Positions 24,696-38,943 of a DNA stretch of 64,000 bases are shown here, piece by piece (the stretch's first letter is position 1; every line of letters begins with the position of its first letter). Where the stretch lies: positions 186,001-250,000 of the forward strand of contig CAXARI010000158.1 of assembly GCA_963971225.1 (NCBI GenBank). The letters run 5' to 3'. The stretch is from Melieria omissa (Eukaryota > Arthropoda > Insecta > Diptera > Ulidiidae). The notes beneath the pieces are model-generated. The model had not been told where the DNA came from, made no database searches, and was given only the letters and a program-made list of their open reading frames with translations. Position numbers and translations under genes: made by a program.

Positions 24696-25885
24696 CTGTT
24701 AAATCTCGACCCGTTAACGGATTTTAATATTATTATGCCTTATTATTTAGCTACACTCGTATGCTTTCTATAATGGTATCAATCATCCTTCTATACCCCA
24801 AGGTTCGAAAGCAAATCGATTTGGAACGGTGACTTTGAAAAAATTGCTACTTGGGTGCAACCACTAAAATGCTTGTCAACACCAAATGCATAAGTGCATA
24901 TTAATAATTGACCCCTTAAAATTTAGCCAGAGTCTTATGCTTTCTATATTGGTCCCTAACTTTTCATTATCCTTCAGGAATAATGAGCATATCGATGCGC
25001 AAGGATAACATTGAAAAACTGCCTATTACAAAATACACACTCACCACTAAAGTGCTTATAGATTCCAAACGGTATGGGTTACGTTAATAAAAAACCCCTT
25101 AAAATGTAGCTAGAGATTGCAGCTTTATCAAATTAAATCAATAATTTGATTACTATTAGGCAATCATGAACAGATCGATGCGCAAGAGTGACATTAAATG
25201 GCTGCCTACTGCAAAATCGATAAAATGCTTGTAAAATATGATGATTCTAGGTTTATAGAAAAAATAATAACCTTAAAACCTAGCTGGAGTTTGGAGCTTT
25301 CATAAATGGGGTCAATCTTCTCGCTATCTCAAATAATGCAGGAGAATTTCGTTGTGGAAAAGTGATATCGACCACATGATACATCTATATCAGGGGTGCC
25401 CAAAGTCTTCTTATGGAAAAGCAAAAACCAATACATTTAAAGTTGCCCAAAAAAATGCAAACAAATTAAATAATAATAAATAATTAATTGAATTAGTTGA
25501 AAGCACATTGTGCATTTCGCTTGACCCTTAAAATTATAAGTGAAAAAAATATAATGTTCTCATTTGTCATTGCCGAAAGGCCAACCAATCGCCAAAACAA
25601 AAACTACAACAACAAAAGCATCTAATTTTTTTTCATACATAGAATTTCTTGAGGAAACAAAACAAAAATCCGCGCAGCCCCCACACGTGTTGCTTCGTTG
25701 CTGTCACAACAACGACTGATTGAAAGAATGCACCTCTGATCTATATAACCAATCAAATGCTTGTGGAACCTAAGTACGCACAATCACTTTAATCAAAATG
25801 GCGTCAAAATTAAGCCAGAGTGACCACCTTTCAATAATTTGGTAAATAAAAAAATATCCCACCGGCAGCATGATCGAAATTATGG
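24696..25885. repeat. Unit 22, shortened AT-gain class (1190 bp)
   Basis: The hAT-like copy is 25391–25738 (348 bp). It matches unit 26 (gtttggagc, gttctcattt), but one 8-bp aaataatt word of the AT-rich gain is absent. Confidence 0.95.
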
Positions 25886-27066
25886 CTGTTAAATTTCGAC
25901 CCGTTAACGGATTTTAATAATATTATGCCTTATAATTTAGCTAGACTCGTATGCTTTCTATAATGGTATCAATCATCCTTCTATACCCCAAGGTTCGAAA
26001 GCAAATCGATTTGGAACGGTGACTTTGAAAAAATTGCTACTTGGGTGCAACCACTAAAATGCTTGTCAACACCAAATGCATAAGTGCATATTAATAATTG
26101 ACCCCTTAAAATTTAGCCAGAGTCTTATGCTTTCTATATTGGTCCCTAACTTTTCATTATCCTTCAGGAATAATGAGCATATCGATGCGCAAGGATAACA
26201 TTGAAAAACTGCCTATTACAAAATACACACTCACCACTAAAGTGCTTATAGATTCCAAACGGTATGGGTTACGTTAATAAAAAACCCCTTAAAATGAAGC
26301 TAGAGATTGCAGCTTTTTAAAATTAAATCAATAATTTGATTACTATTAGGCAATCATGAACAGATCGATGCGCAAGAGTGACATTAAATGGCTGCCTACT
26401 GCAAAATCGATAAAATGCTTGTAAAATATGATGATTCTAGGTTTATAGAAAAAATAATAACCTTAAAACCTAGCTGGAGTTTTGAGCTTTCATAAATGGG
26501 GTCAATCTTCTCGCTATCTCAAATAATGCAGGAGAATTTCGTTGTGGAAAAGTGATATCGACCACATGATACATCTATATCAGGGGTGCCCAAAGTCTTC
26601 TTATGGAAAAGCAAAAACCAATACATTTAAAGTTGCCCAAAAAAATGCAAACAAATTATTTAATTAATTGAATTAGTTGAAAGCACATTGTGCATTTCGC
26701 TTGACCCTTAAAATTATAAGTGAAAAAAATATAATGTTCCCATTTGTCATTGCCGAAAGGCCAACCAATCGCCAAAACAAAAACTACAACAACAAAAGCA
26801 TCTAATTTTTTTTCATACATAGAATTTCTTGAGGAAACAAAACAAAAATCCGCGCAGCCCCCACACGTGTTGCTTCGTTGCTGTCACAACAACGACTGAT
26901 TGAAAGAATGCACCTCTGATCTATATAACCAATCAAATGCTTGTGGAACCTAAGTACGCACAATCACTTTAATCAAAATGGCGTCAAAATTAAGCCAGAG
27001 TGACCACCTTTCACAAATTTGGTAAATAAAAAAAATATCCCACCGGCAGCATGATCGAAATTATGG
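25886..27066. repeat. Unit 23, tttcgac class (1181 bp)
   Basis: The hAT-like copy is 26581–26918. Linked markers aaatttcgaccc, ttataatttagc, aatgaagctag, gctttttaaaatt and ttcacaaatttgg, all shared with unit 27. Confidence 0.95.
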
Positions 27067-28247
27067 CTGTTAAATCTCGACCCGTTAACGGATTTTAATA
27101 TTATTATGCCTTATTATTTAGCTACACTCGTATGCTTTCTATAATGGTATCAATCATCCTTCTATACCCCAAGGTTCGAAAGCAAATCGATTTGGAACGG
27201 TGACTTTGAAAAAATTGCTACTTGGGTGCAACCACTAAAATGCTTGTCAACACCAAATGCATAAGTGCATATTAATAATTGACCCCTTAAAATTTAGCCA
27301 GAGTCTTATGCTTTCTATATTGGTCCCTAACTTTTCATTATCCTTCAGGAATAATGAGCATATCGATGCGCAAGGATAACATTGAAAAACTGCCTATTAC
27401 AAAATACACACTCACCACTAAAGTGCTTATAGATTCCAAACGGTATGGGTTACGTTAATAAAAAACCCCTTAAAATGTAGCTAGAGATTGCAGCTTTATC
27501 AAATTAAATCAATAATTTGATTACTATTAGGCAATCATGAACAGATCGATGCGCAAGAGTGACATTAAATGGCTGCCTACTGCAAAATCGATAAAATGCT
27601 TGTAAAATATGATGATTCTAGGTTTATAGAAAAAATAATAACCTTAAAACCTAGCTGGAGTTTTGAGCTTTCATAAATGGGGTCAATCTTCTCGCTATCT
27701 CAAATAATGCAGGAGAATTTCGTTGTGGAAAAGTGATATCGACCACATGATACATCTATATCAGGGGTGCCCAAAGTCTTCTTATGGAAAAGCAAAAACC
27801 AATACATTTAAACTTGCCCAAAAAAATGCAAACAAATTATTTAATTAATTGAATTAGTTGAAAGCACATTGTGCATTTCGCTTGACCCTTAAAATTATAA
27901 GTGAAAAAAATATAATGTTCCCATTTGTCATTGCCGAAAGGCCAACCAATCGCCAAAACAAAAACTACAACAACAAAAGCATCTAATTTTTTTTCATACA
28001 TAGAATTTCTTGAGGAAACAAAACAAAAATCCGCGCAGCCCCCACACGTGTTGCTTCGTTGCTGTCACAACAACGACTGATTGAAAGAATGCACCTCTGA
28101 TCTATATAACCAATCAAATGCTTGTGGAACCTAAGTACGCACAATCACTTTAATCAAAATGGCGTCAAAATTAAGCCAGAGTGACCACCTTTCACCAATT
28201 TGGTAAATAAAAAAAATATCCCACCGGCAGCATGATCGAAATTATGG
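27067..28247. repeat. Unit 24 (1181 bp)
   Basis: The hAT-like copy is 27762–28099. Start of the second copy of the four-unit block; matches unit 20. Confidence 0.95.
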
Positions 28248-29428
28248 CTGTTAAATCTCGACCCGTTAACGGATTTTAATATTATTATGCCTTATTATTT
28301 AGCTACACTCGTATGCTTTCTATAATGGTATCAATCATCCTTCTATACCCCAAGGTTCGAAAGCAAATCGATTTGGAACGGTGACTTTGAAAAAATTGCT
28401 ACTTGGGTGCAACCACTAAAATGCTTGTCAACACCAAATGCATAAGTGCATATTAATAATTGACCCCTTAAAATTTAGCCAGAGTCTTATGCTTTCTATA
28501 TTGGTCCCTAACTTTTCATTATCCTTCAGGAATAATGAGCATATCGATGCGCAAGGATAACATTGAAAAACTGCCTATTACAAAATACACACTCACCACT
28601 AAAGTGCTTATAGATTCCAAACGGTATGGGTTACGTTAATAAAAAACCCCTTAAAATGTAGCTAGAGATTGCAGCTTTATCAAATTAAATCAATAATTTG
28701 ATTACTATTAGGCAATCATGAACAGATCGATGCGCAAGAGTGACATTAAATGGCTGCCTACTGCAAAATCGATAAAATGCTTGTAAAATATGATGATTCT
28801 AGGTTTATAGAAAAAATAATAACCTTAAAACCTAGCTGGAGTTTGGAGCTTTCATAAATGGGGTCAATCTTCTCGCTATCTCAAATAATGCAGGAGAATT
28901 TCGTTGTGGAAAAGTGATATCGACCACATGATACATCTATATCAGGGGTGCCCAAAGTCTTCTTATGGAAAAGCAAAAACCAATACATTTAAAGTTGCCC
29001 AAAAAAATGCAAACAAATTATTTAATTAATTGAATTAGTTGAAAGCACATTGTGCATTTCGCTTGACCCTTCAAATTATAAGTGAAAAAAATATAATGTT
29101 CCCATTTGTCATTGCCGAAAGGCCAACCAATCGCCAAAACAAAAACTACAACAACAAAAGCATCTAATTTTTTTTCATACATAGAATTTCTTGAGGAAAC
29201 AAAACAAAAATCCGCGCAGCCCCCACACGTGTTGCTTCGTTGCTGTCACAACAACGACTGATTGAAAGAATGCACCTCTGATCTATATAACCAATCAAAT
29301 GCTTGTGGAACCTAAGTACGCACAATCACTTTAATCAAAATGGCGTCAAAATTAAGCCAGAGTGACCACCTTTCACCAATTTGGTAAATAAAAAAAATAT
29401 CCCACCGGCAGCATGATCGAAATTATGG
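28248..29428. repeat. Unit 25 (1181 bp)
   Basis: The hAT-like copy is 28943–29280. Matches unit 21 (gtttggagc, cccttcaaatt). Confidence 0.95.
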
Positions 29429-30626
29429 CTGTTAAATCTCGACCCGTTAACGGATTTTAATATTATTATGCCTTATTATTTAGCTACACTCGTATGCTTT
29501 CTATAATGGTATCAATCATCCTTCTATACCCCAAGGTTCGAAAGCAAATCGATTTGGAACGGTGACTTTGAAAAAATTGCTACTTGGGTGCAACCACTAA
29601 AATGCTTGTCAACACCAAATGCATAAGTGCATATTAATAATTGACCCCTTAAAATTTAGCCAGAGTCTTATGCTTTCTATATTGGTCCCTAACTTTTCAT
29701 TATCCTTCAGGAATAATGAGCATATCGATGCGCAAGGATAACATTGAAAAACTGCCTATTACAAAATACACACTCACCACTAAAGTGCTTATAGATTCCA
29801 AACGGTATGGGTTACGTTAATAAAAAACCCCTTAAAATGTAGCTAGAGATTGCAGCTTTATCAAATTAAATCAATAATTTGATTACTATTAGGCAATCAT
29901 GAACAGATCGATGCGCAAGAGTGACATTAAATGGCTGCCTACTGCAAAATCGATAAAATGCTTGTAAAATATGATGATTCTAGGTTTATAGAAAAAATAA
30001 TAACCTTAAAACCTAGCTGGAGTTTGGAGCTTTCATAAATGGGGTCAATCTTCTCGCTATCTCAAATAATGCAGGAGAATTTCGTTGTGGAAAAGTGATA
30101 TCGACCACATGATACATCTATATCAGGGGTGCCCAAAGTCTTCTTATGGAAAAGCAAAAACCAATACATTTAAAGTTGCCCAAAAAAATGCAAACAAATT
30201 AAATAATAATAAATAATTAAATAATTAATTGAATTAGTTGAAAGCACATTGTGCATTTCGCTTGACCCTTAAAATTATAAGTGAAAAAAATATAATGTTC
30301 TCATTTGTCATTGCCGAAAGGCCAACCAATCGCCAAAACAAAAACTACAACAACAAAAGCATCTAATTTTTTTTCATACATAGAATTTCTTGAGGAAACA
30401 AAACAAAAATCCGCGCAGCCCCCACACGTGTTGCTTCGTTGCTGTCACAACAACGACTGATTGAAAGAATGCACCTCTGATCTATATAACCAATCAAATG
30501 CTTGTGGAACCTAAGTACGCACAATCACTTTAATCAAAATGGCGTCAAAATTAAGCCAGAGTGACCACCTTTCAATAATTTGGTAAATAAAAAAATATCC
30601 CACCGGCAGCATGATCGAAATTATGG
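29429..30626. repeat. Unit 26, 18-bp-gain class (1198 bp)
   Basis: The hAT-like copy is 30124–30479 (356 bp). Matches unit 22 apart from the extra 8-bp word. Confidence 0.95.
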
Positions 30627-31807
30627 CTGTTAAATTTCGACCCGTTAACGGATTTTAATAATATTATGCCTTATAATTTAGCTAGACTCGTATGCTTTCT
30701 ATAATGGTATCAATCATCCTTCTATACCCCAAGGTTCGAAAGCAAATCGATTTGGAACGGTGACTTTGAAAAAATTGCTACTTGGGTGCAACCACTAAAA
30801 TGCTTGTCAACACCAAATGCATAAGTGCATATTAATAATTGACCCCTTAAAATTTAGCCAGAGTCTTATGCTTTCTATATTGGTCCCTAACTTTTCATTA
30901 TCCTTCAGGAATAATGAGCATATCGATGCGCAAGGATAACATTGAAAAACTGCCTATTACAAAATACACACTCACCACTAAAGTGCTTATAGATTCCAAA
31001 CGGTATGGGTTACGTTAATAAAAAACCCCTTAAAATGAAGCTAGAGATTGCAGCTTTTTAAAATTAAATCAATAATTTGATTACTATTAGGCAATCATGA
31101 ACAGATCGATGCGCAAGAGTGACATTAAATGGCTGCCTACTGCAAAATCGATAAAATGCTTGTAAAATATGATGATTCTAGGTTTATAGAAAAAATAATA
31201 ACCTTAAAACCTAGCTGGAGTTTTGAGCTTTCATAAATGGGGTCAATCTTCTCGCTATCTCAAATAATGCAGGAGAATTTCGTTGTGGAAAAGTGATATC
31301 GACCACATGATACATCTATATCAGGGGTGCCCAAAGTCTTCTTATGGAAAAGCAAAAACCAATACATTTAAAGTTGCCCAAAAAAATGCAAACAAATTAT
31401 TTAATTAATTGAATTAGTTGAAAGCACATTGTGCATTTCGCTTGACCCTTAAAATTATAAGTGAAAAAAATATAATGTTCCCATTTGTCATTGCCGAAAG
31501 GCCAACCAATCGCCAAAACAAAAACTACAACAACAAAAGCATCTAATTTTTTTTCATACATAGAATTTCTTGAGGAAACAAAACAAAAATCCGCGCAGCC
31601 CCCACACGTGTTGCTTCGTTGCTGTCACAACAACGACTGATTGAAAGAATGCACCTCTGATCTATATAACCAATCAAATGCTTGTGGAACCTAAGTACGC
31701 ACAATCACTTTAATCAAAATGGCGTCAAAATTAAGCCAGAGTGACCACCTTTCACAAATTTGGTAAATAAAAAAAATATCCCACCGGCAGCATGATCGAA
31801 ATTATGG
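30627..31807. repeat. Unit 27, tttcgac class (1181 bp)
   Basis: The hAT-like copy is 31322–31659. Carries all five linked markers of unit 23; last unit of the second block copy. Confidence 0.95.
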
Positions 31808-33005
31808 CTGTTAAATCTCGACCCGTTAACGGATTTTAATATTATTATGCCTTATTATTTAGCTACACTCGTATGCTTTCTATAATGGTATCAATCATCC
31901 TTCTATACCCCAAGGTTCGAAAGCAAATCGATTTGGAACGGTGACTTTGAAAAAATTGCTACTTGGGTGCAACCACTAAAATGCTTGTCAACACCAAATG
32001 CATAAGTGCATATTAATAATTGACCCCTTAAAATTTAGCCAGAGTCTTATGCTTTCTATATTGGTCCCTAACTTTTCATTATCCTTCAGGAATAATGAGC
32101 ATATCGATGCGCAAGGATAACATTGAAAAACTGCCTATTACAAAATACACACTCACCACTAAAGTGCTTATAGATTCCAAACGGTATGGGTTACGTTAAT
32201 AAAAAACCCCTTAAAATGTAGCTAGAGATTGCAGCTTTATCAAATTAAATCAATAATTTGATTACTATTAGGCAATCATGAACAGATCGATGCGCAAGAG
32301 TGACATTAAATGGCTGCCTACTGCAAAATCGATAAAATGCTTGTAAAATATGATGATTCTAGGTTTATAGAAAAAATAATAACCTTAAAACCTAGCTGGA
32401 GTTTTGAGCTTTCATAAATGGGGTCAATCTTCTCGCTATCTCAGATAATGCAGGAGAATTTCGTTGTGGAAAAGTGATATCGACCACATGATACATCTAT
32501 ATCAGGGGTGCCCAAAGTCTTCTTATGGAAAAGCAAAAACCAATACATTTAAAGTTGCCCAAAAAAATGCAAACAAATTAAATAATAATAAATAATTAAA
32601 TAATTAATTGAATTAGTTGAAAGCACATTGTGCATTTCGCTTGACCCTTAAAATTATAAGTGAAAAAAATATAATGTTCCCATTTGTCATTGCCGAAAGG
32701 CCAACCAATCGCCAAAACAAAAACTACAACAACAAAAGCATCTAATTTTTTTTCATACCTAGAATTTCTTGAGGAAACAAAACAAAAATCCGCGCAGCCC
32801 CCACACGTGTTGCTTCGTTGCTGTCACAACAACGACTGATTGAAAGAATGCACCTCTGATCTATATAACCAATCAAATGCTTGTGGAACCTAAGTACGCA
32901 CAATCACTTTAATCAAAATGGCGTCAAAATTAAGCCAGAGTGACCACCTTTCAATAATTTGGTAAATAAAAAAATATCCCACCGGCAGCATGATCGAAAT
33001 TATGG
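31808..33005. repeat. Unit 28, 18-bp-gain class (1198 bp)
   Basis: The hAT-like copy is 32503–32858 (356 bp). Markers cagataatgc and private catacctag. Confidence 0.95.
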
Positions 33006-34186
33006 CTGTTAAATTTCGACCCGTTAACGGATTTTAATAATATTATGCCTTATTATTTAGCTAGACTCGTATGCTTTCTATAATGGTATCAATCATCCTT
33101 CTATACCCCAAGGTTCGAAAGCAAATCGATTTGGAACGGTGACTTTGAAAAAATTGCTACTTGGGTGCAACCACTAAAATGCTTGTCAACACCAAATGCA
33201 TAAGTGCATATTAATAATTGACCCCTTAAAATTTAGCCAGAGTCTTATGCTTTCTATATTGGTCCCTAACTTTTCATTATCCTTCAGGAATAATGAGCAT
33301 ATCGATGCGCAAGGATAACATTGAAAAACTGCCTATTACAAAATACACACTCACCACTAAAGTGCTTATAGATTCCAAACGGTATGGGTTACGTTAATAA
33401 AAAACCCCTTAAAATGAAGCTAGAGATTGCAGCTTTATCAAATTAAATCAATAATTTGATTACTATTAGGCAATCATGAACAGATCGATGCGCAAGAGTG
33501 ACATTAAATGGCTGCCTACTGCAAAATCGATAAAATGCTTGTAAAATATGATGATTCTAGGTTTATAGAAAAAATAATAACCTTAAAACCTAGCTGGAGT
33601 TTTGAGCTTTCATAAATGGGGTCAATCTTCTCGCTATCTCAAATAATGCAGGAGAATTTCGTTGTGGAAAAGTGATATCGACCACATGATACATCTATAT
33701 CAGGGGTGCCCAAAGTCTTCTTATGGAAAAGCAAAAACCAATACATTTAAAGTTGCCCAAAAAAATGCAAACAAATTATTTAATTAATTGAATTATTTGA
33801 AAGCACATTGTGCATTTCGCTTGACCCTTCAAATTATAAGTGAAAAAAATATAATGTTCCCATTTGTCATTGCCGAAAGGCCAACCAATCGCCAAAACAA
33901 AAACTACAACAACAAAAGCATCTAATTTTTTTTCATACATAGAATTTCTTGAGGAAACAAAACAAAAATCCGCGCAGCCCCCACACGTGTTGCTTCGTTG
34001 CTGTCACAACAACGACTGATTGAAAGAATGCACCTCTGATCTATATAACCAATCAAATGCTTGTGGAACCTAAGTACGCACAATCACTTTAATCAAAATG
34101 GCGTCAAAATTAAGCCAGAGTGACCACCTTTCACCAATTTGGTAAATAAAAAAAATATCCCACCGGCAGCATGATCGAAATTATGG
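33006..34186. repeat. Unit 29, tttcgac class (1181 bp)
   Basis: The hAT-like copy is 33701–34038. Markers aaatttcgaccc, aatgaagctag, cccttcaaatt and private gaattatttgaaag. Confidence 0.95.
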
Positions 34187-35384
34187 CTGTTAAATCTCGA
34201 CCCGTTAACGGATTTTAATATTATTATGCCTTATTATTTAGCTACACTCGTATGCTTTCTATAATGGTATCAATCATCCTTCTATACCCCAAGGTTCGAA
34301 AGCAAATCGATTTGGAACGGTGACTTTGAAAAAATTGCTACTTGGGTGCAACCACTAAAATGCTTGTCAACACCAAATGCATAAGTGCATATTAATAATT
34401 GATCCCTTAAAATTTAGCCAGAGTCTTATGCTTTCTATATTGGTCCCTAACTTTTCATTATCCTTCAGGAATAATGAGCATATCGATGCGCAAGGATAAC
34501 ATTGAAAAACTGCCTATTACAAAATACACACTCACCACTAAAGTGCTTATAGATTCCAAACGGTATGGGTTACGTTAATAAAAAACCCCTTAAAATGTAG
34601 CTAGAGATTGCAGCTTTATCAAATTAAATCAATAATTTGATTACTATTAGGCAATCATGAACAGATCGATGCGCAAGAGTGACATTAAATGGCTGCCTAC
34701 TGCAAAATCGATAAAATGCTTGTAAAATATGATGATTCTAGGTTTATAGAAAAAATAATAACCTTAAAACCTAGCTGGAGTTTTGAGCTTTCATAAATGG
34801 GGTCAATCTTCTCGCTATCTCAGATAATGCAGGAGAATTTCGTTGTGGAAAAGTGATATCGACCACATGATACATCTATATCAGGGGTGCCCAAAGTCTT
34901 CTTATGGAAAAGCAAAAACCAATACATTTAAAGTTGCCCAAAAAAATGCAAACAAATTAAATAATAATAAATAATTAAATAATTAATTGAATTAGTTGAA
35001 AGCACATTGTGCATTTCGCTTGACCCTTAAAATTATAAGTGAAAAAAATATAATGTTCCCATTTGTCATTGCCGAAAGGCCAACCAATCGCCAAAACAAA
35101 AACTACAACAACAAAAGCATCTAATTTTTTTTCATACATAGAATTTCTTGAGGAAACAAAACAAAAATCCGCGCAGCCCCCACACGTGTTGCTTCGTTGC
35201 TGTCACAACAACGGCTGATTGAAAGAATGCACCTCTGATCTATATAACCAATCAAATGCTTGTGGAACCTAAGTACGCACAATCACTTTAATCAAAATGG
35301 CGTCAAAATTAAGCCAGAGTGACCACCTTTCAATAATTTGGTTAATAAAAAAATATCCCACCGGCAGCATGATCGAAATTATGG
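34187..35384. repeat. Unit 30, 18-bp-gain class (1198 bp)
   Basis: The hAT-like copy is 34882–35237 (356 bp). Marker cagataatgc; private changes ttgatccctt, acggctgatt and ggttaataaaa. Confidence 0.95.
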
Positions 35385-36564
35385 CTGTTAAATCTCGACC
35401 CGTTAACGGATTTTAATAATATTATGCCTTATTATTTAGCTAGACTCGTATGCTTTCTATAATGGTATCAATCATCCTTCTATACCCCAAGGTTCGAAAG
35501 CAAATCGATTTGGAACGGTGACTTTGAAAAAATTGCTACTTGGGTGCAACCACTAAAATGCTTGTCAACACCAAATGCATAAGTGCATATTAATAATTGA
35601 CCCCTTAAAATTTAGCCAGAGTCTTATGCTTTCTATATTGGTCCCTAACTTTTCATTATCCTTCAGGAATAATGAGCATATCGATGCGCAAGGATAACAT
35701 TGAAAAACTGCCTATTACAAAATACACACTCACCACTAAAGTGCTTATAGATTCCAAACGGTATGGGTTACGTTAATAAAAAACCCCTTAAAATGTAGCT
35801 AGAGATTGCAGCTTTATCAAATTAAATCAATAATTTGATTACTATTAGGCAATCATGAACAGATCGATGCGCAAGAGTGACATTAAATGGCTGCCTACTG
35901 CAAAATCGATAAAATGCTTGTAAAATATGATGATTCTAGGTTTATAGAAAAAATAATAACCTTAAAACCTAGCTGGAGTTTTGAGCTTTCATAAATGGGG
36001 TCAATCTTCTCGCTATCTCAAATAATGCAGGAGAATTTCGTTGTGGAAAAGTGATATCGACCACATGATACATCTATATCAGGGGTGCCCAAAGTCTTCT
36101 TATGGAAAAGCAAAAACCAATACATTTAAAGTTGCCCAAAAAAATGCAAACAAATTATTTAATTAATTGAATTAGTTGAAAGCACATTGTGCATTTCGCT
36201 TGACCCTTAAAATTATAAGTGAAAAAAATATAATGTTCCCATTTGTCATTGCCGAAAGGCCAACCAATCGCCAAAACAAAAACTACAACAACAAAAGCAT
36301 CTAATTTTTTTTCATACATAGAATTTCTTGAGGAAACAAAACAAAAATCCGCGCAGCCCCCACACGTGTTGCTTCGTTGCTGTCACAACAACGACTGATT
36401 GAAAGAATGCACCTCTGATCTATATAACCAATCAAATGCTTGTGGAACCTAAGTACGCACAATCACTTTAATCAAAATGGCGTCAAAATTAAGCCAGAGT
36501 GACCACCTTTCAATAATTTGGTAAATAAAAAAATATCCCACCGGCAGCATGATCGAAATTATGG
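35385..36564. repeat. Unit 31 (1180 bp)
   Basis: The hAT-like copy is 36080–36417. Close to the standard unit; I noted no private change. Confidence 0.95.
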
Positions 36565-37745
36565 CTGTTAAATTTCGACCGGTTAACGGATTTTAATAAT
36601 ATTATGCCTTATTATTTAGCTAGACTCGTATGCTTTCTATAATGGTATCAATCATCCTTCTATACCCCAAGGTTCGAAAGCAAATCGATTTGGAACGGTG
36701 ACTTTGAAAAAATTGCTACTTGGGTGCAACCACTAAAATGCTTGTCAACACCAAATGCATAAGTGCATATTAATAATTGACCCCTTAAAATTTAGCCAGA
36801 GTCTTATGCTTTCTATATTGGTCCCTAACTTTTCATTATCCTTCAGGAATAATGAGCATATCGATGCGCAAGGATAACATTGAAAAACTGCCTATTACAA
36901 AATACACACTCACCACTAAGGTGCTTATAGATTCCAAACGGTATGGGTTACGTTAATAAAAAACCCCTTAAAATGAAGCTAGAGATTGCAGCTTTATCAA
37001 ATTATATCAATAATTTGATTACTATTAGGCAATCATGAACAGATCGATGCGCAAGAGTGACATTAAATGGCTGCCTACTGCAAAATCGATAAAATGCTTG
37101 TAAAATATGATGATTCTAGGTTTATAGAAAAAATAATAACCTTAAAACCTAGCTGGAGTTTTGAGCTTTCATAAATGGGGTCAATCTTCTCGCTATCTCA
37201 AATAATGCAGGAGAATTTCGTTGTGGAAAAGTGATATCGACCACATGATACATCTATATCAGGGGTGCCCAAAGTCTTCTTATGGAAAAGCAAAAACCAA
37301 TACATTTAAAGTTGCCCAAAAAAATGCAAACAAATTATTTAATTAATTGAATTAGTTGAAAGCACATTGTGCATTTCGCTTGACCCTTCAAATTATAAGT
37401 GAAAAAAATATAATGTTCCCATTTGTCATTGCCGAAAGGCCAACCAATCGCCAAAACAAAAACTACAACAACAAAAGCATCTAATTTTTTTTCATACATA
37501 GAATTTCTTGAGGAAACAAAACAAAAATCCGCGCAGCCCCCACACGTGTTGCTTCGTTGCTGTCACAACAACGACTGATTGAAAGAATGCACCTCTGATC
37601 TATATAACCAATCAAATGCTTGTGGAACCTAAGTACGCACAATCACTTTAATCAAAATGGCGTCAAAATTAAGCCAGAGTGACCACCTTTCACCAATTTG
37701 GTAAATAAAAAAAATATCCCACCGGCAGCATGATCGAAATTATGG
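36565..37745. repeat. Unit 32, tttcgac class (1181 bp)
   Basis: The hAT-like copy is 37260–37597. Shares ctaaggtgc, aattatatcaat, aatgaagctag and cccttcaaatt with unit 34. The private aaatttcgaccggtt breaks the CCGTTAACGG palindrome. Confidence 0.95.
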
Positions 37746-38943
37746 CTGTTAAATCTCGACCCGTTAACGGATTTTAATATTATTATGCCTTATTATTTAG
37801 CTACACTCGTATGCTTTCTATAATGGTATCAATCATCCTTCTATACCCCAAGGTTCGAAAGCAAATCGATTTGGAACGGTGACTTTGAAAAAATTGCTAC
37901 TTGGGTGCAACCACTAAAATGCTTGTCAACACCAAATGCATAAGTGCATATTAATAATTGACCCCTTAAAATTTAGCCAGAGTCTTATGCTTTCTATATT
38001 GGTCCCTAACTTTTCATTATCCTTCAGGAATAATGAGCATATCGATGCGCAAGGATAACATTGAAAAACTGCCTATTACAAAATACACACTCACCACTAA
38101 AGTGCTTATAGATTCCAAACGGTATGGGTTACGTTAATAAAAAACCCCTTAAAATGTAGCTAGAGATTGCAGCTTTATCAAATTAAATCAATAATTTGAT
38201 TACTATTAGGCAATCATGAACAGATCGATGCGCAAGAGTGACATTAAATGGCTGCCTACTGCAAAATCGATAAAATGCTTGTAAAATATGATGATTCTAG
38301 GTTTATAGAAAAAATAATAACCTTAAAACCTAGCTGGAGTTTTGAGCTTTCATAAATGGGGTCAATCTTCTCGCTATCTCAGATAATGCAGGAGAATTTC
38401 GTTGTGGAAAAGTGATATCGACCACATGATACATCTATATCAGGGGTGCCCAAAGTCTTCTTATGGAAAAGCAAAAACCAATACATTTAAAGTTGCCCAA
38501 AAAAATGCAAACAAATTAAATAATAATAAATAATTAAATAATTAATTGAATTAGTTGAAAGCACATTGTGCATTTCGCTTGACCCTTAAAATTATAAGTG
38601 AAAAAAATATAATGTTCCCATTTGTCATTGCCGAAAGGCCAACCAATCGCCAAAACAAAAACTACAACAACAAAAGCATCTAATTTTTTTTCATACATAG
38701 AATTTCTTGAGGAAACAAAACAAAAATCCGCGCAGCCCCCACACGTGTTGCTTCGTTGCTGTCACAACAACGACTGATTGAAAGAATGCACCTCTGATCT
38801 ATATAACCAATCAAATGCTTGTGGAACCTAAGTACGCACAATCACTTTAATCAAAATGGCGTCAAAATTAAGCCAGAGTGACCACCTTTCAATAATTTGG
38901 TAAATAAAAAAATATCCCACCGGCAGCATGATCGAAATTATGG
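37746..38943. repeat. Unit 33, 18-bp-gain class (1198 bp)
   Basis: The hAT-like copy is 38441–38796 (356 bp). Markers cagataatgc, aatattattatg and ctacactcg. Confidence 0.95.

Larger units (their letters stand above)
22334..31807. repeat. Duplicated four-unit block (units 20–23 and 24–27)
   Basis: Units 20–23 (22334–27066, 4733 bp) and 24–27 (27067–31807, 4741 bp) carry the same variants in the same order: aaacttgccc, then gtttggagc with cccttcaaatt, then gttctcattt with the AT gain, then the five-marker tttcgac class. The 8-bp length difference is the missing aaataatt word in unit 22. This is a local higher-order repeat made by one out-of-register exchange. Confidence 0.85.
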
